DNA from: CAILUF01 sp964505265
Lineage (GTDB): Bacteria > Pseudomonadota > Alphaproteobacteria > Rickettsiales > UBA1997
Reading direction: 5' to 3'
Length of the DNA: 64,000 nt
Assembly: GCA_964505265.1 (NCBI GenBank)
Contig: CAZDGN010000001.1
Location: 106,505 to 170,504, forward strand
A program made the position numbers and the translations under genes. This document shows positions 63,481 to 64,000 of this stretch, piece by piece. The notes below the pieces were generated by a model. The model made no database searches and was not told the origin of the DNA. It worked only from the letters and a program-made list of their open reading frames with translations. Each line of letters begins with the position of its first letter. Within the stretch, counting starts at the first letter, position 1.

Positions 63481-63583
63481 ATAGATTGAAAGGGCGGGGC
63501 AATATATCTTTTTTTAAAGTAAAATTATTGCACTGAGTTTTAAAAAATAAATTAGCTTTTAAATTTCAACTAAAAAAATTAAG

Positions 63584-64000
63584 GCGATACTTATCACCCT
63601 CCCCTTGAGGGAGGGTCGAAATTGCAAAGCAATTTCGGGGAGGGGGTTAGAAAGATTTAAATTAAAAAAATTATTCTTTAAATAAATTTCTAAGTGAGAA
63701 AATAATTTAGGAAAAATGTAAATCTACAATTGTAAAATTTCTTGATTAATTATAATTCCCCCTCCCAAAATTTTCTTGCAGAAAATTTTACCCTCCCGCA
63801 AGGGGAGGGTGATAACACCGCTAATTTTGCCAGAGGAAAATTTTACCCTCTCAAGCAAGTGGAGGGTGATAACACCGCTAATTTTGCAAGGAGAAAATTT
63901 TACCCTCTCAAGCCAAGGGAGGGTGATGACACCGCTTATTTTGCTAGAGGAAAATTTTACCCTCTCAAGCAAGTGGAGGGTGATAACACCGCTAATTTTG
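63584..64000. repeat. MITE-like palindromic element, copy 2, continuing past the window end
   Basis: Left arm 63584-63646 (reverse sense: ATCACCCTCCCC, GAGGGAGGGTC and a GAAATTGC/GCAATTTC hairpin), AT-rich core 63647-63757, right arm from 63758 (CCCCCTCCC, AAAATTTTCTTGCAGAAAATTTT hairpin, ACCCTCCCGCAAGGGGAGGGTGAT). The two arms are inverted repeats of about 60 bp. The right arm continues as the tandem array. The 63481-63583 stretch before it holds no gene I can see. Confidence 0.72.
63811..64000. repeat. 57-bp tandem repeat array
   Basis: GATAACACCGCTAATTTTG-type starts occur at 63811, 63868, 63925 and 63982, exactly 57 bp apart; the fourth copy is cut by the window end. The whole unit is conserved, with differences in only a few positions (for example GATAAC versus GATGAC, AAGCAAGTGG versus AAGCCAAGGG). 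Each unit has an internal stem of ACCCTC and GAGGGT. The period is a multiple of three, so the minus strand stays open with a 19-residue repeated peptide (LERVKFSSSKISGVITLP), which I take as a by-product. Confidence 0.88.

Noticed and set aside
63724..63972. 82-codon minus-strand frame with a repeated 19-residue peptide
   Set aside because: It is produced by the 57-bp repeat being a multiple of three; no start context and the same sequence is non-coding in other copies.
63811..64000. Tandem array as a CRISPR
   Set aside because: The whole 57-bp unit is conserved, with no unique spacers, no cas genes nearby and internal stems of a mobile element type.

Overview
The window is 64 kb of strongly AT-rich bacterial DNA (by eye about 30% GC). 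Several genes point to an alphaproteobacterium of Rickettsiales type: a 1,607-residue NAD-glutamate dehydrogenase, a Coq7-type ubiquinone hydroxylase, a LptA/LptB pair, a complete sdhCDAB operon and a small secreted protein resembling a rickettsial family. Genes for histidine, arginine, isoleucine (citramalate route), proline, biotin, purine and pyrimidine synthesis are also present, so the cell keeps more biosynthesis than classical obligate intracellular Rickettsiales. The taxonomic placement is inference. Most start codons have no recognisable Shine-Dalgarno sequence and sit behind an A/T-only leader.

Layout. 0-12.2 kb: end of an RNase J gene, a LppC-type lipoprotein, rsmI-yraN, infC, the giant glutamate dehydrogenase, tRNA-Leu(GAG), a lone pntA alpha subunit, ftsZ with a very long His/Lys/Glu-rich linker, and thiE. 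12.2-13 kb: an inverted-arm palindromic repeat element and a small Thr/Pro-rich orphan gene. 13-19.4 kb: DUF192-hisD-bamD-bioA (minus strand) and lptA-lptB-nhaA (plus strand), whose 5' ends overlap. 19.5-21.2 kb: a C5-cytosine methyltransferase with an HNH nuclease, a compact type II restriction-modification pair. 21.2-40.1 kb: housekeeping genes: map, coq7, a fadB/J-type beta-oxidation protein, ruvC, kdsD, pyrE, the minus-strand run tyrS-adoK-murF-mraY-cimA, hemF, and purC-purS-purQ-purN-def-gspF-bioD, then argB.

40.2-45.3 kb holds an MHS-type transporter and then the most unusual unit: four minus-strand genes spaced only 1-2 nt apart, all encoding membrane proteins that fit no housekeeping complex I know. 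They are a four-TM protein with cytoplasmic coiled coils, an extracytoplasmic VWA-like protein with a D-x-T-D motif, a MotA/ExbB-like channel protein with a coiled-coil tail, and a MotB-like single-TM protein with an unrecognised C-terminal domain. I infer an ion-driven envelope machine, loosely analogous to the ZorA/ZorB part of Zorya defence but without its cytosolic effectors. This is the best candidate here for an undescribed system.

45.4-55.6 kb: rnhA, proC, sdhBADC, folK, an orphan Ser/Pro-tailed protein, gmd, tRNA-Pro(UGG), a small secreted protein and clpB. 55.6-64 kb is an accessory island: a 1,077-residue PLD-nuclease/helicase fusion and a 1,176-residue adenine methyltransferase form a two-gene restriction-type system. 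It is bordered by degenerate copies of the palindromic element and followed by a decayed RhuM-family gene and a 57-bp tandem array that runs off the window. I found no rRNA, CRISPR, IS transposase or convincing GC-rich intrinsic terminator.
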